Both the position numbers and the translations under genes were made by a program. The notes under the pieces were generated by a model that worked only from the letters and a program-made list of their open reading frames with translations, searched no databases and was not told the origin of the DNA. Below are positions 47,680-49,632 of a stretch of DNA of 49,632 nucleotides, piece by piece (position 1 is the first letter of the stretch; every line of letters starts with the position of its first letter). This DNA is from Mansonella perstans (taxonomy: Eukaryota > Nematoda > Chromadorea > Rhabditida > Onchocercidae): NCBI GenBank assembly GCA_037074765.1, contig JBAMDO010000302.1:1-49632 (forward strand), given 5' to 3'.

Positions 47680-49398
47680 TATAAATTTGATTGCACAGAT
47701 GTTAATATTCATATTTTTGAACTGTGTTTTTTTTTTGAAATTCGTATTTTTGAAGTGAGAAACTCGTTAATCGTTTACTAACGCTTCAATTGTCACATTT
47801 TGTATTTGAAGCAAAATTTCATACTAGTATCTGAAATTTTTAAACAATATCACGTTATATTTGTTTGTGCTCGAGAAGTATTTAAAATTTCACCTTTTCT
47901 CACCATACGATTCTATGATATTTCAAGGGGAAAAAGTAAAATTTTAAAATGAACTGCTTCTACATTCCAAACAAAAGACAGTTCATGACCTCTAGATATC
48001 TTTTTAATTAATTCTTCCAGATAGTTTTCAGATCAAAATTTACACACTTGTTGAAAGCCAATAATATTTAAGAAATTGAAATTGATGGAAAAAGAAAACT
48101 ATTAATTTTGCTAAATTCAAAATTGTTTTCGAAAAAACTCAACAATAATATGGTTTGTTTACACAGTGCGCTACGTTCAAGAAGCACTAAATTCCCAATT
48201 CTCTTCAAAAATCTAACAAATCCTTAAAATTAGAAGCATTTAACTACGATATATATCACCTATCTCTCGAAAGGCTATGAAAAAGAATATCAAACAATAA
48301 TATTTTGTAATATCCTGATTTCATCCACAGAAAAATAAACAAATTAAAAGGACCAATTTGTCCATATATTTTTATTTGCATAAAATCATATTTGCGTAAA
48401 TTCTGCGATGATATGAATCAATGGAAAATAATGTGATAAGAATACATGATACATTATATTCTGTTGGATATCTGAAATATAGAACAATGAAAGGAAGAAC
48501 AGCATTTGAATTATTTAACAGAGAACGTGTATAATACAGCAAAGTTATATGTTTAAATGGAAAATTGAAAAAATGAAAAGTTCAAAGTATCAAAACAAGC
48601 TACTAATGCTAATTTTACTACACCGCTATTATCAAAGCACAGAAATGCAGTGATGTAAATACATGAAATTAAAAAACGCATTTCAAATACATCTTCAAAT
48701 AACAACTTACAATCTTTCCCTTCCCAATAAATTCTATATTTCTTTTTACATATATTGGAGAAAAAAATGAAAATTTAAAAATTTTTCTTACTAAATAATT
48801 AAAACTAAATTTATTTTTCACAAAACAGTAGAACCTGAAGTCTGGAAGTAAATTTATTCGGGAATTCCCAGATGAAATAAATCAGCGAAATGCTTTCGTT
48901 TTTTGCTGCCTACAGAAAATGGAAAAAAAATGGTAAACAGAGAAAATCAAGTAATTTCCAGTCAAATGAAGGCTTATACCCGAATATCGATAAAAAAATA
49001 CATCCCAGTTATATGCTCATATTACAAATAAAGAATATGATAATAAGGCGTACAGTGTTTCACAGAGATTAAATATAGGTATTTAAAATAGTAACAATAA
49101 GCGAAGCAAACAGATTAAACTAAACAGAAAAATTTGTTTGGGTAAGATAATAAAAGTAGCTCAAAAATCACATAAATGAAAACTAAAGTGAATTTCATCA
49201 AGTTTACCATCTTTCTTTCATATATTTTCGGTTTTATTTGCTATGATTGAGATAAATCTAAACGACAAATAAGAAATGCAACACCAATTACAATGCTAAT
49301 TCTTTGTAGACAAAAATAGTAATTCAGTTAGGAAACGAACAAGTATTAATAAATCAAAGAAAATGTAATATAAATCGATCTTGGCATCGATTCTTCGT
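47680..49398. other. non-coding stretch downstream of the DUF167 gene
   Basis: No supported exon or RNA gene. The open frame at 48890-49072 is Lys/Asn-rich, lacks recognisable motifs and lies in unremarkable AT-rich DNA. The region probably includes the DUF167 3' UTR and perhaps the 3' UTR of a minus-strand gene to the right. Confidence 0.5.
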
Positions 49399-49632
49399 TC
49401 ACGGATACAGTATTTGACGCATTACCAAATCAACCCATCGAGCAGTTACTTCATCCATTAATAAAACAAATATCTCACAATCTTACTGAGCTAAAAAAGA
49501 GAACCAAAATTACTTACTTTCCACGAATACTTTTATCTTCCGAGGTGCCGTACATTTATGACTATGCTTAAAATTATTTCATTCTATTTTTGAAGAAAAC
49601 AGCCCGTCTTCCAATAATGCTAACGGATTCTA
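49399..49632 (-). CDS. possible terminal exons of a minus-strand gene running off the right edge
   Basis: On the minus strand an open frame ends with MDEVTARWVDLVMRQILYP and a TGA at 49401-49399. It is preceded by acceptor-like AGs near 49480-49495. Further upstream a donor-like AA|GTAAGT ends an open stretch (about 49550-49519). Codon use looks more coding-like than the flanks, but I do not recognise the protein, the exon joins are ambiguous, and the rest lies outside the window. Confidence 0.25.

Noticed and set aside
48890..49072. 60-codon plus-strand open frame
   Set aside because: Lys/Asn-rich, no motif, no splice context, AT-rich flanks on both sides.

Overview
The window looks like nuclear DNA of a parasitic nematode, most likely a spirurid/filarial species. 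It is very AT-rich, and genes are split into many small exons (about 60-280 bp) joined at TTTCAG-like acceptors. Several start codons lie just after a TTNCAG acceptor, as expected for spliced-leader trans-splicing. Intergenic DNA is full of simple repeats. The species assignment is inference. There are no prokaryotic operons, CRISPR arrays, insertion sequences or rRNA genes. All exon models below were built by hand from splice signals and reading-frame phase. For every complete model the phases close exactly from ATG to stop.

Layout, left to right. 1-6 kb is repeat-rich non-coding DNA that carries a clear mir-1 microRNA hairpin (about 4575-4660, + strand). 6.06-15.57 kb (- strand) is a 14-exon secreted M14 zinc carboxypeptidase of 610 aa with signal peptide, propeptide and a B-type specificity Asp. 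15.6-20.5 kb is an intergenic stretch of microsatellites. 20.49-29.07 kb (+ strand) is a 16-exon, 1464-aa protein whose C-terminal half is a full classical animal transglutaminase (N-domain, core, two beta-barrels) and whose first ~765 residues are low-complexity with internal repeats. Its active-site Cys is Ser and its catalytic His is apparently Asn, so it should be a pseudoenzyme. 30.56-33.37 kb (- strand) is an orphan rhodopsin-like GPCR (about 352 aa). 35.17-38.54 kb (+) is the MAEA/GID9 E3 ligase subunit (406 aa). 39.79-40.67 kb (+) is IER3IP1/Yos1 (82 aa). 42.26-45.42 kb (-) is a 398-aa perilipin-like protein. 46.61-47.68 kb (+) is a 119-aa DUF167/UPF0235 protein. The last 2 kb is mostly empty, with a weak hint of a minus-strand gene entering from the right edge.

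The genes do not form one pathway. Four are housekeeping or cell-biological (MAEA, IER3IP1, perilipin-like, DUF167). Two are secreted or surface proteins (carboxypeptidase, GPCR). The transglutaminase-like gene is the most unusual: classical transglutaminases are not known from C. elegans, and this one keeps the whole fold but has lost two of three catalytic residues. It is the best candidate for an undescribed function here.
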